Of a DNA stretch of 47,268 nucleotides, positions 16,880 to 24,951 are shown in pieces. Position 1 is the stretch's first letter. The number at the start of each line of letters is the position of its first letter. The notes below the pieces were generated by a model. It saw nothing but the letters and a program-made list of their open reading frames with translations. It was not told the origin of the DNA and made no database searches. The DNA comes from Spongiactinospora rosea (GTDB taxonomy: Bacteria > Actinomycetota > Actinomycetes > Streptosporangiales > Streptosporangiaceae), in NCBI RefSeq assembly GCF_003315795.1, contig NZ_QMEY01000041.1, positions 1 to 47,268 of the forward strand, in the 5' to 3' direction. Made by a program: the position numbers and the translations under genes.

Positions 16880-17482
16880 TGGCGGCGGTCGGTTCGCCGT
16901 TCCAGTCGAGGTGACGGTAGAGGGTGGCGCGGGAGACTTTGAATCTCTTGGCGATGATGGTCATCGAGATGCCGGAGTCGCGTAGCTGTCGGGCCTGCTC
17001 AATCTGCTGGGGAGTGAGGGCTGGCGGACGGCCACCCATGCCCCTCCACGGGCTCTGGCCATCAGCAGGCTGTCGTTGGTGTTGGCGATGACGAAGTCCT
17101 TGTTGAGGTCGGCGAGAGCGTTGAGCATGGTGAACAGGTCGCGGCCTTCGAAGGATTCGCTGTCGATGTTCTGCTCAATGGCCTGGAGTCGGATGCCGCG
17201 ATGGGTGAGTTCGGTGCCAAGGACGACGAGGTTCTGGAGGGAGTAGAACAACCGGTCGAGCCGGGTGATTTTCAGGGTGTCGCCGCGACGGAGGTCTTTG
17301 AGCATGAGGTCGCGTTCGGGCCAGATCGCTTTGTGGCCGTTGGCTCGTTCGGCTCGGATGTTCTCTGCTGGGACGCCGGCCTCGATGAGGGCGTTGATCT
17401 GCGGGGCGGGGCTCTGGCCGAGGACGGTGCGGGCGTATCCGAGCGTGATCGGAGCGGAGGGTCGGGACGTGGCGGTCGTATG
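16866..17482 (-). pseudogene. Serine recombinase (resolvase/invertase), frameshifted
   Basis: Reading from high to low coordinates, the frame gives ITLGYARTVLGQ, then LMLKDLRRGDTLKITRLDR, LEL-type helices (LVVLGTELTHRGIRLQAIEQ), GRDLFTMLNALADLNKDFV and ARARG. These match the catalytic core of small serine recombinases, although the usual YARVST serine region reads YARTVLGQ and no start codon is in frame (a TGA lies at 17483-17485). A one-base loss near 17035 shifts the frame; the other frame then supplies the C-terminal HTH, MGGRPPALTPQQIEQARQL followed by KRFKVSRATLYRHL, ending at TGA 16866. Missing start, changed active-site region and frameshift make it a clear pseudogene. Confidence 0.85.
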
Positions 17483-17806
17483 TCACTGGAGTACTAGTCG
17501 GCGGCTGGGGACACGTTCGGTTGCGAGCGAAGGGCCTACTCGACCCTGTCAGCGGATTGCCCGTCACATAGCGTTACTGACATTTCATGTCGCGAAGCGC
17601 TGTCACGGTCCTGTCGTCCAACACCGCCTTAACGACGCCCTCGGTAGCGCCCAGTTGCGCGACCTGGCCATGGCTGAGTTCACCTTGCCTCAGCAGGGTG
17701 GAATCGGCCAGATCCTCGGCGACTCTGGATGATCTGCGGGGCAAACTGGCCCGTCCACCGGCACGCAGGTGTGATCAGGGACTTCCTCGACCTCACCTCA
17801 TGACAG
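17483..17806 (+). other. Gap between recombinase remnant and Tad operon
   Basis: No gene supported. Short open frames on both strands look like degraded coding sequence (for example LRDLAMAEFTLPQQGG on the plus strand near 17655-17700) but have no start, ribosome site or family I recognise. No good terminator hairpin for the leftward Tad operon was found. Confidence 0.35.
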
Positions 17807-20491
17807 TCACTTGGCCGCCCGGACGCTGCGTGGAAGGGCCTTGTTGATGATCGCTATGGTCTCCGCCGAAGGAGCGGCTCCCAAGGCTGCGAGCCGGCTC
17901 TTGAAGTGGCGGGCCCGTAGGCGGGCCTCATCACGGCGTCCCAGTTGAAGCAGGAGCCGAATCGCCGCTGTGGCCGCCTGCTCTATGTCCGGGTCAAGTG
18001 TGCCGGCCTGTTCGTACACATCCAGCGCGCGTTCGGTCCTGCCCGCATTCTCATGGAGCCGTCCGAGCTGCAGTAGCGCGCGTACGCTGGCGACCGTCAT
18101 CGGCCAGCGGAACTCCTGGTCGATCCACCAGTACTTCAGCCCGTTCGCGAGAATCCCCCGGCACTGCCCGGCCACCGCCTCCAACGCTGCGACCTTGGCC
18201 TCCTCGTCAGGAGCTTCGCGGGCGGCTGTCATCGCCCGCTCGAAGATCCAAAGATCGACCGTCACCTGTTTTGCTTCGATGCGATAGGTCTTGCCTTCGA
18301 GTTCGATGAAGGTCGCCTCCTTGTCGCTCATTCCCGTTGCCTCACGCAAGGCCGCACGGATGTCCTTCAGCGCACTGTGGAACCGATAGCCGGCCAGCGG
18401 CTCATCCACATCAGGCCAGAGGTAGGCGCAGATCTCCTGTCGTTCCAGTCCCGTGGGGCGCAGCGCGAGAAGGACGAAAAGCTCCAACGCCTTGGTGCGC
18501 CCCGAGATATCAACATTTTCGCCGTTCGCCTCGATGCTCGGTTCGCCGAGGATGCCGAACCGTACCGGCCGCCCGTCGGACACATATCTTGGCAACGGCA
18601 GGTCCGCGTTCCGCTGCGGCCGATTGTCGGCGAGGCCGTTTCCCGCGGCCAGGTGTCTCAGGAGGGACGTCGCATCGGTCTTCGACACACGGATCAGGGA
18701 CGCCCCATCGAGGCGTTCGCTCTGTTCGCCGACAGTACGTTCGGCCTTGCCGTTTCCATCGAGGTGGCAGGTAGAGCCCGGTGGCCATTCACCGAGCACC
18801 AGCGCTCCGATCCCGAATCGAGGAGCCAGCTCCATCAGCGTGGAAAGGTAGGAGTGATCGCCCTCCGGAAGCCGGGCGACCAGCAGGAGAGCGGGCAGCG
18901 GCTCGTCCGGTTCGGCGGTGCGTAGTGCCGGGATGTCTTCGGCGTCGTAGTCGCGAAGCAACCGGCGCCGGGTGACGAACTGCTCCTCCAGCCGGTCGAT
19001 CGCGTCGCTCACCGACGGGACGAGTCGCAGGCCGGGCAATTGGTCCAACAGCGATTCGATCGGCTCGCCGAACAGCTCCACGCAGTCGTCTCGCGGGATG
19101 ATGATCTCGGCGCGGTGCTGGTCGGCTTTTGTCAGGAGATCGAGGATCATCGCCCGGGCGCAGCCGGCGGCCCCGGTTCCGGTCAGTCCCAGGCTCAGTC
19201 CCGACAGTTCCAGCTCTACATGCTCACTGATTCGCACGTTGCCTGGTGGTGTGACAGAGAAGGCGCCTTTGACGAGGCTGAAGTCATCCGGCGGTGATTC
19301 GCCGTGAGGTGTGCTCCCTTCTGTATGTGCCCGCACCAGGGCCTGCACCGCTGGGGGAAGCGGCTGCTCCGCGTGTACGCTCACGCGCTCGTCAACCTCA
19401 GGGGCTTTGAGGCGACGCCGGTAGTACAAGCGCGCGGAGGCGAGCGCGATCACGATTCCACCGGCGAACGAAAGGGCCACCAAGCCGTTGCCGGGAAGCT
19501 TCACGAGGGCAGGAGAACTGGTGGCGGACGACGGGCAATCGGCCTGCTGTGCGACCGCGGCGATCTCCGTCAGCTCGCTCGCGTCGGCCGCGGCGAACCG
19601 CATGGGCGGCATCATCGCCGGCTCAAGGAAGACCGGCTTGCCCGCGGACTTATCGGGAATGGCCAGCCGCCACCCCGGCACAATGGTACGCGGATCGGTC
19701 AGGCGGCGACCGTCATGCTGCACCCGCCCCTTGTTGAACTTGATGATCTCCCGATACCGCTTCCCATCCCCCAGATATCTGTCAGCGATATCCCACAGAG
19801 TCTCACCGTCGGCCACCGTGTGAATGGTGCCGGACGGCTTGCCTCCGGCATCCAACTCGATGGCGTCCGGCGGCATACGAAGCACCCAGCCCGGACGCAA
19901 CCAGTCGCCTTCCGCGAAGGTGTGCCCGTCCGTCATCACCCGCCCGGCGTTGAGCCGGGCGATCTCCTGGTACCGCGAAGGGTCGCCCAGATGCCGCTCG
20001 GCGATCGACCATAGGGTGTCGCGCGGCTTGACCACGTACGTTCCAGACGGCTGGGGGGCGGTTTCGACGGACTCCGCCGCGGCCTCCTCCCCGCCGGTGA
20101 ACGAGACATCGGCAGTGGACACCGTGGCCGCGTTCGCGATGCTCGCGGTTGCGACCGGCGAGGCGGTCGTAATGGTGAGCATGGCGACCAGATAGGCGGC
20201 GAAGCGCTGGAATGGCGCGTGGCCGGCCTGCCGCGTCCTTCCCCGTGCCATGGCGACCAGTTCCAGCAGAACCGCCCAGGCGAACAATGCCCAGAAGCCC
20301 CACACCACCAGTAGCAGCAGCGGCTTGAGCACCTGCGGCTCCGCCGGGGTGACCAGGTCTTCCACCCTCGGTAGTTCGATCGGCCAGAAGAATGTCAGCA
20401 GCACGGCCGGGATCCCGGCGAGCAGGGTGACCAGAGCCACTCCCGCCGCGATCGCGGCGGCAACCGGGTGGCGCACCTCGAAGGTCGTCAT
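17807..20491 (-). CDS. Membrane LysM-BTAD (SARP-like) regulatory protein of the Tad operon
   Basis: 894 residues. Three hydrophobic segments near the N-terminus (about 12-34, 55-80, 100-120) are followed by two LysM repeats (TYVVKPRDTLWSIAERHLG and IHTVADGETLWDIADRYLG). A further transmembrane helix (LVALSFAGGIVIALASARLYY, about 335) leads to a cytosolic half of over 500 residues that ends in an OmpR-like winged helix and BTAD region (FGILGEPSIEANG, then LQLGRLHENAGRTERALDVY). LysM binds peptidoglycan or N-acetylglucosamine polymers; BTAD domains occur in SARP activators. The architecture suggests a wall-sensing transmembrane transcription factor. The ATG overlaps the preceding TGA by 4 bp, and it is the last gene of the pilus operon. 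Similar LysM/BTAD fusions are known near actinobacterial Tad loci, without an established mechanism that I can cite. Confidence 0.85.
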   Translation of the reverse strand: MTTFEVRHPVAAAIAAGVALVTLLAGIPAVLLTFFWPIELPRVEDLVTPAEPQVLKPLLLLVVWGFWALFAWAVLLELVAMARGRTRQAGHAPFQRFAAYLVAMLTITTASPVATASIANAATVSTADVSFTGGEEAAAESVETAPQPSGTYVVKPRDTLWSIAERHLGDPSRYQEIARLNAGRVMTDGHTFAEGDWLRPGWVLRMPPDAIELDAGGKPSGTIHTVADGETLWDIADRYLGDGKRYREIIKFNKGRVQHDGRRLTDPRTIVPGWRLAIPDKSAGKPVFLEPAMMPPMRFAAADASELTEIAAVAQQADCPSSATSSPALVKLPGNGLVALSFAGGIVIALASARLYYRRRLKAPEVDERVSVHAEQPLPPAVQALVRAHTEGSTPHGESPPDDFSLVKGAFSVTPPGNVRISEHVELELSGLSLGLTGTGAAGCARAMILDLLTKADQHRAEIIIPRDDCVELFGEPIESLLDQLPGLRLVPSVSDAIDRLEEQFVTRRRLLRDYDAEDIPALRTAEPDEPLPALLLVARLPEGDHSYLSTLMELAPRFGIGALVLGEWPPGSTCHLDGNGKAERTVGEQSERLDGASLIRVSKTDATSLLRHLAAGNGLADNRPQRNADLPLPRYVSDGRPVRFGILGEPSIEANGENVDISGRTKALELFVLLALRPTGLERQEICAYLWPDVDEPLAGYRFHSALKDIRAALREATGMSDKEATFIELEGKTYRIEAKQVTVDLWIFERAMTAAREAPDEEAKVAALEAVAGQCRGILANGLKYWWIDQEFRWPMTVASVRALLQLGRLHENAGRTERALDVYEQAGTLDPDIEQAATAAIRLLLQLGRRDEARLRARHFKSRLAALGAAPSAETIAIINKALPRSVRAAK

Positions 20492-20916
20492 TGTTCTCCC
20501 TGGTCGATTCCCTGAAGCAGTGCGGCTGTGGCGGTGGCCGTCGCCGTCACCTCGCCAATTCCGATCATGGAAAGCAGCACGGTGGGCCGGGAGACGGTGA
20601 CCGAGACCTGCACGGCTCCGCCCGCGGGCATGGACGCGTCGCCGCTATGACCGACCGATCGGAGGTAGGCCTGTACGCCTGCCATCGCCTTGGCCCGATC
20701 GATCTGAAGGCGTCCCCCGTGGCGGTAGGCGTGATCCAGGCTCACCTGGCCCGCGCCCGCCCGCGCGGCCTCCTCCGCGACTGCGTACGCCTCGCGATAC
20801 GCCTGGATCTTCGCGCCGCCGTCCACGACCAACCCGGCACAGACCAGCAGCGCGAAGGCGAACACCGCCACGAACAGCGTGATGGAACCCTTCTCACCGA
20901 TCCCCGACGGCCTCAC
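20488..20916 (-). CDS. TadG-like minor pilin/pseudopilin
   Basis: 142 residues with a short positive leader ending in EKGSITLFVAVFAFALLVCAGLVVDGG, the GSxTL cleavage-like motif followed by one hydrophobic helix found in TadE/TadG proteins. The residue at position +5 after the Gly is Phe rather than Glu, as is common in TadG-type proteins that are not processed like true pilins. The remainder is an extracellular Ala/Gly/Val-rich domain. It starts at GTG 20916, overlapping the previous stop by 4 bp, and overlaps the LysM-BTAD gene by 4 bp. Full-length proteobacterial TadG is larger and carries a vWA-like region; this is the short actinobacterial form. Confidence 0.8.
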   Translation of the reverse strand: MRPSGIGEKGSITLFVAVFAFALLVCAGLVVDGGAKIQAYREAYAVAEEAARAGAGQVSLDHAYRHGGRLQIDRAKAMAGVQAYLRSVGHSGDASMPAGGAVQVSVTVSRPTVLLSMIGIGEVTATATATAALLQGIDQGEQ

Positions 20917-21332
20917 GAGTCGTCACGTCCGCGATAAGGATCAAGCGGGCTGACAAAGGTGCTCCTGAGTGTCTTGGACCCGGGCATACCGGGCAGCGCG
21001 ATATCGGCCAAGGCCACGTCACAGACCACGGTCGCCGACACATTCGCCGACGTACCGACGGACCGGGAGAATCCACCGGTGCTCACCGTCACCGACGGCG
21101 AGCACTTCAGTCCCTCCCTCACAAGGGCCTGGCGTGCACTGGAGAGCGCGGCCCGGTGGGCCGCGTTCGGACCTCGCGCGATGGACGCCTGCCGTGCGGC
21201 GTCCCTCGCAGCGGCGTCGATACTGCCCGCGGCGATGGCGATCCGCCCCGCCGCGATCATTACGACGAACATCGCGATCAGGGCGGGTCCCAGGATGGCC
21301 GTCTCCAGCGTCATGGAGCCGCGGTCGCTCAC
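20913..21332 (-). CDS. TadE-like pseudopilin
   Basis: 139 residues beginning at GTG 21332, which overlaps the upstream stop codon by 4 bp; longer in-frame sequence above is out-of-frame shadow. The N-terminus VSDRGSMTLETAILGPALIA carries the prepilin-like G/S-M-T-L-E motif with Glu at +5, followed by a hydrophobic helix and a small external domain with two cysteines (LKCSPS, VVCDVA) that could form a disulphide. TadE-type pseudopilins are thought to help initiate or modulate Flp pilus assembly. It lies between the other TadE-like gene and the TadG-like gene. Confidence 0.85.
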   Translation of the reverse strand: MSDRGSMTLETAILGPALIAMFVVMIAAGRIAIAAGSIDAAARDAARQASIARGPNAAHRAALSSARQALVREGLKCSPSVTVSTGGFSRSVGTSANVSATVVCDVALADIALPGMPGSKTLRSTFVSPLDPYRGRDDS

Positions 21333-21706
21333 CCCGTCGTCCACCTCTCCACCGGTGCCCGGGCGACCTGCTCGACCGTCCTCGGCATCAGCGGAACCAG
21401 GCTGATCGCGTCCCCGCGTACGGTGACCACCAGCGTGTTGCCGGCTCGGGTCACCCGCACCACCGGCGACTTCAGGAAGGCTCCACCCGCCTTCTTGATG
21501 AAGCGATCGGCCACGGCTTTCCCGGCCACCGCTCCGGCCCCGTAGGACCGTCCGGCTCTGAGCCCTTCCTGCGCTGCGGCCAGAGCGACGCTGCGCGCGT
21601 GGAACCATAGCGCCGTGTTGATCGCCAGGAGGAGCAGCAGCAGGATCCCCGGGTAGATCACCGTCGCTTCCAGCGTCGCCGAGCCACGATCACGGCTCAT
21701 GGTCAC
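21329..21706 (-). CDS. TadE-like pseudopilin (first copy)
   Basis: 125 residues. MSRDRGSATLEATVIYPGIL shows the type IV prepilin-like cleavage site (G followed by S-A-T-L-E), then a leucine-rich helix (LLLLLAINTALWFHARSV). The short external domain has no cysteine. GTG 21706 overlaps the stop of the Flp-like gene by 4 bp, and its own stop overlaps the next start in the same way, so tight translational coupling is expected. It and the following protein look like paralogues with diverged external domains. Confidence 0.85.
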   Translation of the reverse strand: MTMSRDRGSATLEATVIYPGILLLLLLAINTALWFHARSVALAAAQEGLRAGRSYGAGAVAGKAVADRFIKKAGGAFLKSPVVRVTRAGNTLVVTVRGDAISLVPLMPRTVEQVARAPVERWTTG

Positions 21707-21915
21707 CCGATCTTGTTCATGTTCTCGTTAACCACCTGGGTGATCTTCGCTCCGACCGCCACCGCGAGCAGGAAGACGATGGCCGCGATGACCACCCACT
21801 CCAGGGTTCCGCCGCCCTTTTCCGGCGGCTGGTCACGGCACAGCCGAAGCCGCTGGGCGACCCAGGAACGGGACAGCGAGGCATCGATCGCAAGCCACAA
21901 CCGATAGATCGACAC
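21703..21915 (-). CDS. Flp-family prepilin-like protein
   Basis: 70 residues, started at GTG 21915 behind GGAGG. An unusually long leader (about 34 residues, MSIYRLWLAIDASLSRSWVA...) precedes KGGGTLEWVVIAAIVFLLAV, in which cleavage after the first Gly would put Glu at +5, then one transmembrane helix and a short polar tail (KITQVVNENMNKIG). This matches Flp/Tad major pilins, which are 50-70 aa before processing. It lies between tadC and the tadE-like genes. No TadV prepilin peptidase gene is visible in the window, so processing must use an enzyme encoded elsewhere. Confidence 0.8.
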   Translation of the reverse strand: MSIYRLWLAIDASLSRSWVAQRLRLCRDQPPEKGGGTLEWVVIAAIVFLLAVAVGAKITQVVNENMNKIG

Positions 21916-21941
21916 GAGAGTCCTCCGTCATTGATGGTGAT

Positions 21942-22802
21942 TCAGCCGCCGGCCATCCGGGCGAAGGCGGGATAGCCGAGCAGGAGCAGGAACCCGACCA
22001 CGGACAGGGCCATGGGGACCGTCATGGTCTCCGTGCGCGATTTCGCTTTGGCGATCTCCCGCGACAGCTCGACCTCGCGCAGCGACTGCGCCTTGGCCAT
22101 GAGGGTGTCGAGGATCCCCGCCCCGCGTGTTCCCGCGATCGCGGCGATGGAGGCCAGGTCTCCGAGTTCGGGAACGTTGATTTCGCGGGCCAGGCGGGCG
22201 AGTTCGTCCCAGGCGCTGCCGGCACCACGCCGCGTCGGGTCCAGGGCGATGGCGAGCCGCTGGAACGTCCAGCCGTCGCCGATCTTCGCGGATGCCTCCA
22301 ATGCCTCGGCAGGGCCCGATCCGGCGGCGCGAGCCAGCGCGACCAGGTCGAGGTAGGCGACAATGGCCTGCCTGAACGCCTTACGCGCGTCGGCGGCGTC
22401 CTTGCGGATGGAGAAGTCGGGCGCGAAGAACACCGCGACCGCGAAGGCCGCGCACGTTCCCCAGGTGATCGGCCACGGTAGCGCGATGCCCAGCACGCCG
22501 CACCACGCCCACAGCAGGAGCGGCCCGGCCGCGCCGAGGGCGATCACCAGGCCCTTTTTGACCAGGTAATCGTCGGCGGTCTTGCCGATCATCGCAAGGT
22601 CGGCGCGCGGTACACGCGCACCGATGAGGCTTCCCGCGAGACGCGCGCGAGCGCTCAGCCGCTCGCGCGAAGTACCGCCAGCTCCGGGGCGCAGGCGCTC
22701 CATCGCCGGGCCGAGCGCCGGAGGCGCAGGCAGGAAGGCAGCCACCATGAGGAACGCGCCCAGGCCCAGCGCCGCGCCACCGCCCAAGACGAGCCCGGTC
22801 AC
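21942..22802 (-). CDS. tadC: TadC-like inner-membrane platform protein
   Basis: 286 residues, type II secretion F-domain family. An N-terminal transmembrane helix, a second pair (LVIALGAAGPLLLWAWCGVL and the following helix), a cytoplasmic GspF-type helical domain (AIVAYLDLVALARAAGSGP, LARLAREINVPELGDL, GILDTLMAKAQSLR) and a C-terminal membrane helix (VPMALSVVGFLLLLGYPAF). It starts at GTG 22802, overlapping the tadB-like stop by 4 bp. In Tad systems TadB and TadC form the membrane platform driven by TadA. Confidence 0.85.
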   Translation of the reverse strand: MTGLVLGGGAALGLGAFLMVAAFLPAPPALGPAMERLRPGAGGTSRERLSARARLAGSLIGARVPRADLAMIGKTADDYLVKKGLVIALGAAGPLLLWAWCGVLGIALPWPITWGTCAAFAVAVFFAPDFSIRKDAADARKAFRQAIVAYLDLVALARAAGSGPAEALEASAKIGDGWTFQRLAIALDPTRRGAGSAWDELARLAREINVPELGDLASIAAIAGTRGAGILDTLMAKAQSLREVELSREIAKAKSRTETMTVPMALSVVGFLLLLGYPAFARMAGG

Positions 22803-23638
22803 CGCGTGCCCGCCTCGGCGTTGAGGAAGCGGTGGCGTTTCGGCGGGCAGGACAGCCGATGCAGCCAGGTGAAGGCGCCCGCGTACAGCATGATGACGAC
22901 GGCGAGCACGAGCTGGCCGCTCAAGCTGCCGAACGGGGCGACGTACTCCTGGTTGAACAACGCGAAGCCGCTGTAGCCCAGCAGTGCCCCGACCACCCAG
23001 CGGGCGGTGGTGCGGTGTGTCGCGCGCTCGGCGTCGATCTCCCGGCGCGCGGCGATGTCCTTCGCGACGGTGCGGGCTAGGTCACGCAGTACTTCGCGCA
23101 GCCCTTTCCCCCGGGCACGGCAGGCCAGGATCAGCGCGGCGGCGATCATGTCGCCGATGGGATCGTTCAGGTCGTCGGCGAAGGCGCGCAATGCCTGCTC
23201 GGTCGGCACCCGGAAGGCGAGCCTGCGTGCCAGCGCCCGGACCTCCGTGGCTATCGGCGGCGGCGGGTCCTGGGCGCTGGACTGCAGGGCTTCCTCCAGG
23301 CCGGCGCTGCCGCCGAGCACGTCGGCCAGGTAGCGTGTCCATGCCTCCAACGCCTCCAGCCGCTGCACCTGCCGCACCACATCCCGCCCGGCGAGCATGC
23401 GCGGCAGGGTCACGACCGCAACGGCCGCGCCGACCGCTGTGACCGGCCATCCGGTGAGCCACCAGCTCGCGGCGAACGCTAGGAGGGCGCACACGAGTTG
23501 CAACCGGGAGATCGCCGGGAGGCGCAGCCTCGCCGGCCGCGGCAGCCGTATCGGTGGCATCGCGCGAAACCCTGCGACGGCGACCAGCGGCCCGGCGACC
23601 AGCAGGGCTCCTGCCAGCGCGGCGAGCCAGGTGATCAC
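22799..23638 (-). CDS. tadB: TadB-like inner-membrane platform protein
   Basis: 279 residues from GTG 23638, which overlaps the tadA stop by 4 bp; the longer frame to 23713 lies inside tadA and is rejected. Two N-terminal helices, the cytoplasmic F-domain (LEALEAWTRYLADVLGGSAG, ALRAFADDLNDPIGDMIAAA, GKGLREVLRDLARTVAKDIA) and two C-terminal membrane helices are in the expected order. The segment REIDAERATHRTTARWVVG before the last helices is typical of actinobacterial TadB. It partners TadC in the pilus platform. Confidence 0.85.
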   Translation of the reverse strand: MITWLAALAGALLVAGPLVAVAGFRAMPPIRLPRPARLRLPAISRLQLVCALLAFAASWWLTGWPVTAVGAAVAVVTLPRMLAGRDVVRQVQRLEALEAWTRYLADVLGGSAGLEEALQSSAQDPPPPIATEVRALARRLAFRVPTEQALRAFADDLNDPIGDMIAAALILACRARGKGLREVLRDLARTVAKDIAARREIDAERATHRTTARWVVGALLGYSGFALFNQEYVAPFGSLSGQLVLAVVIMLYAGAFTWLHRLSCPPKRHRFLNAEAGTR

Positions 23639-24951
23639 GTGCGCCCTCCCGTCCAGGCGTGTCCGGTCAGGTGGCCGGGATCGAATCCGACTCTGATGAG
23701 GTCGTCGATGCACTGCGGGATGGTGTTCGGTACGGCACGCCCGTCCGGCCCGGCAACATAAACGCGGTTCACCGCAGGTTCTGTGGTGTCACCGGGCGGA
23801 AGTACCTCGTTGATAGCGGACACGTAGCGGCGGTTGACCGGCCCGTCGGCATCGTGGCGGAGTTCATGGCCGAGGTGCACCACGAAGTCCACGGCCATGC
23901 CGATGGTGCGGAACAGGGTGTCCGCCGCGATGTCCAGCCCGCCGGAGCCGGCCAGGATGAGCATCCGCTGGAACACCTGATCGGCCGAGTCGGCGTGCAG
24001 CGTACAGATCGACCCGTTTCCGCCGGTGTTCATCGCCTCCAGCATCGGCACCAGTTCGTCGCCGCGTACTTCGCCGACGATGATCCGTCGGCAGTTGAAG
24101 CGCAATGCGTCCTCGATGAGCTGGTGCAGGGTGATCGCGCCGAGCCCTTCGGAGTTCTCCGCCCTGGCCTCCATCGCGAGCACGTCACGATGCCGGTCGG
24201 GCTGCTCGTGCAGCAGGAGCTCGAACTCCTTCTCCACCGTGGCGATCCGCTCGTCAGGATGGATCTCACCGGCCAGAGCCCGGGCGAAGGTGGTCTTCCC
24301 ATCGCCCATCCCGCCGGTGATGACGATGTCCTTCCTGGCGCGCACGGCGGCGCCGAGGAAGGCCCGCATGCCCCGGTCCAGGGTGCCGTTGTAGACGAGG
24401 TCGTCAAGGTCGGCGTCCAGGAGCCGGTGACGGCGGATGGACAGGCACGGCCGGGGAGTCACGCCCATCAGCGCGCCCATCCTGGTCCGGCTCTGTCCAC
24501 CGGCGATCGAGATGTGCAGGCGGGGCCGGGCGACGGAGAAGTCGCGGGCGGTCTGGCCTTGATAGGCGGCCCAGCGCCGTACCTTCTCCACCAGTTCCTC
24601 ATCGCTGTCGGCGATGGGCGGGCCGAGCGTCTTGCTGCCGTCGGCGTAGGTGATCCAGACCTGGTCACATCCGTTGACATCGATGTTCTCGACGTCGGGG
24701 TCGTCCACCAACGGCTGCAGCGAACCCAGCCGGAAGATCTCATCAAACACGGCCTCGGCCAGCGCGCGTTCCTCCGCCAGGTCGGGCACGCCCTTTCCGG
24801 CCAGGGAGCGCGCATCGACATGTTCCCGGACCTGCTCGGTGATCACGTTTTGCGCGTACGCCCGGGCCGCGTCATCCCCGCCCACCTCGGAACGATCCAA
24901 CGCGGCGGTGACCTTCGGGAGGATCTCCTGCACGGTATGCCGCCAGTTCAT
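23635..24951 (-). CDS. tadA: TadA/CpaF-family secretion ATPase
   Basis: 438 residues, the normal length. An N-terminal domain with FRLGSLQPLVDDPDVENIDV leads to Walker A GGMGDGKTT (residues 213-221), an Asp-box region (ATVEKEFELLLHE), Walker B RIIVGEVRGDE and the conserved NTGGNGSICTLHADSA segment with its His box. It powers assembly of Flp/Tad pili from the cytosolic face. All catalytic motifs are intact; the P-loop has Met and Asp at variable positions. ATG 24951 overlaps the upstream stop by 4 bp and its stop overlaps tadB. Confidence 0.95.
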   Translation of the reverse strand: MNWRHTVQEILPKVTAALDRSEVGGDDAARAYAQNVITEQVREHVDARSLAGKGVPDLAEERALAEAVFDEIFRLGSLQPLVDDPDVENIDVNGCDQVWITYADGSKTLGPPIADSDEELVEKVRRWAAYQGQTARDFSVARPRLHISIAGGQSRTRMGALMGVTPRPCLSIRRHRLLDADLDDLVYNGTLDRGMRAFLGAAVRARKDIVITGGMGDGKTTFARALAGEIHPDERIATVEKEFELLLHEQPDRHRDVLAMEARAENSEGLGAITLHQLIEDALRFNCRRIIVGEVRGDELVPMLEAMNTGGNGSICTLHADSADQVFQRMLILAGSGGLDIAADTLFRTIGMAVDFVVHLGHELRHDADGPVNRRYVSAINEVLPPGDTTEPAVNRVYVAGPDGRAVPNTIPQCIDDLIRVGFDPGHLTGHAWTGGRT

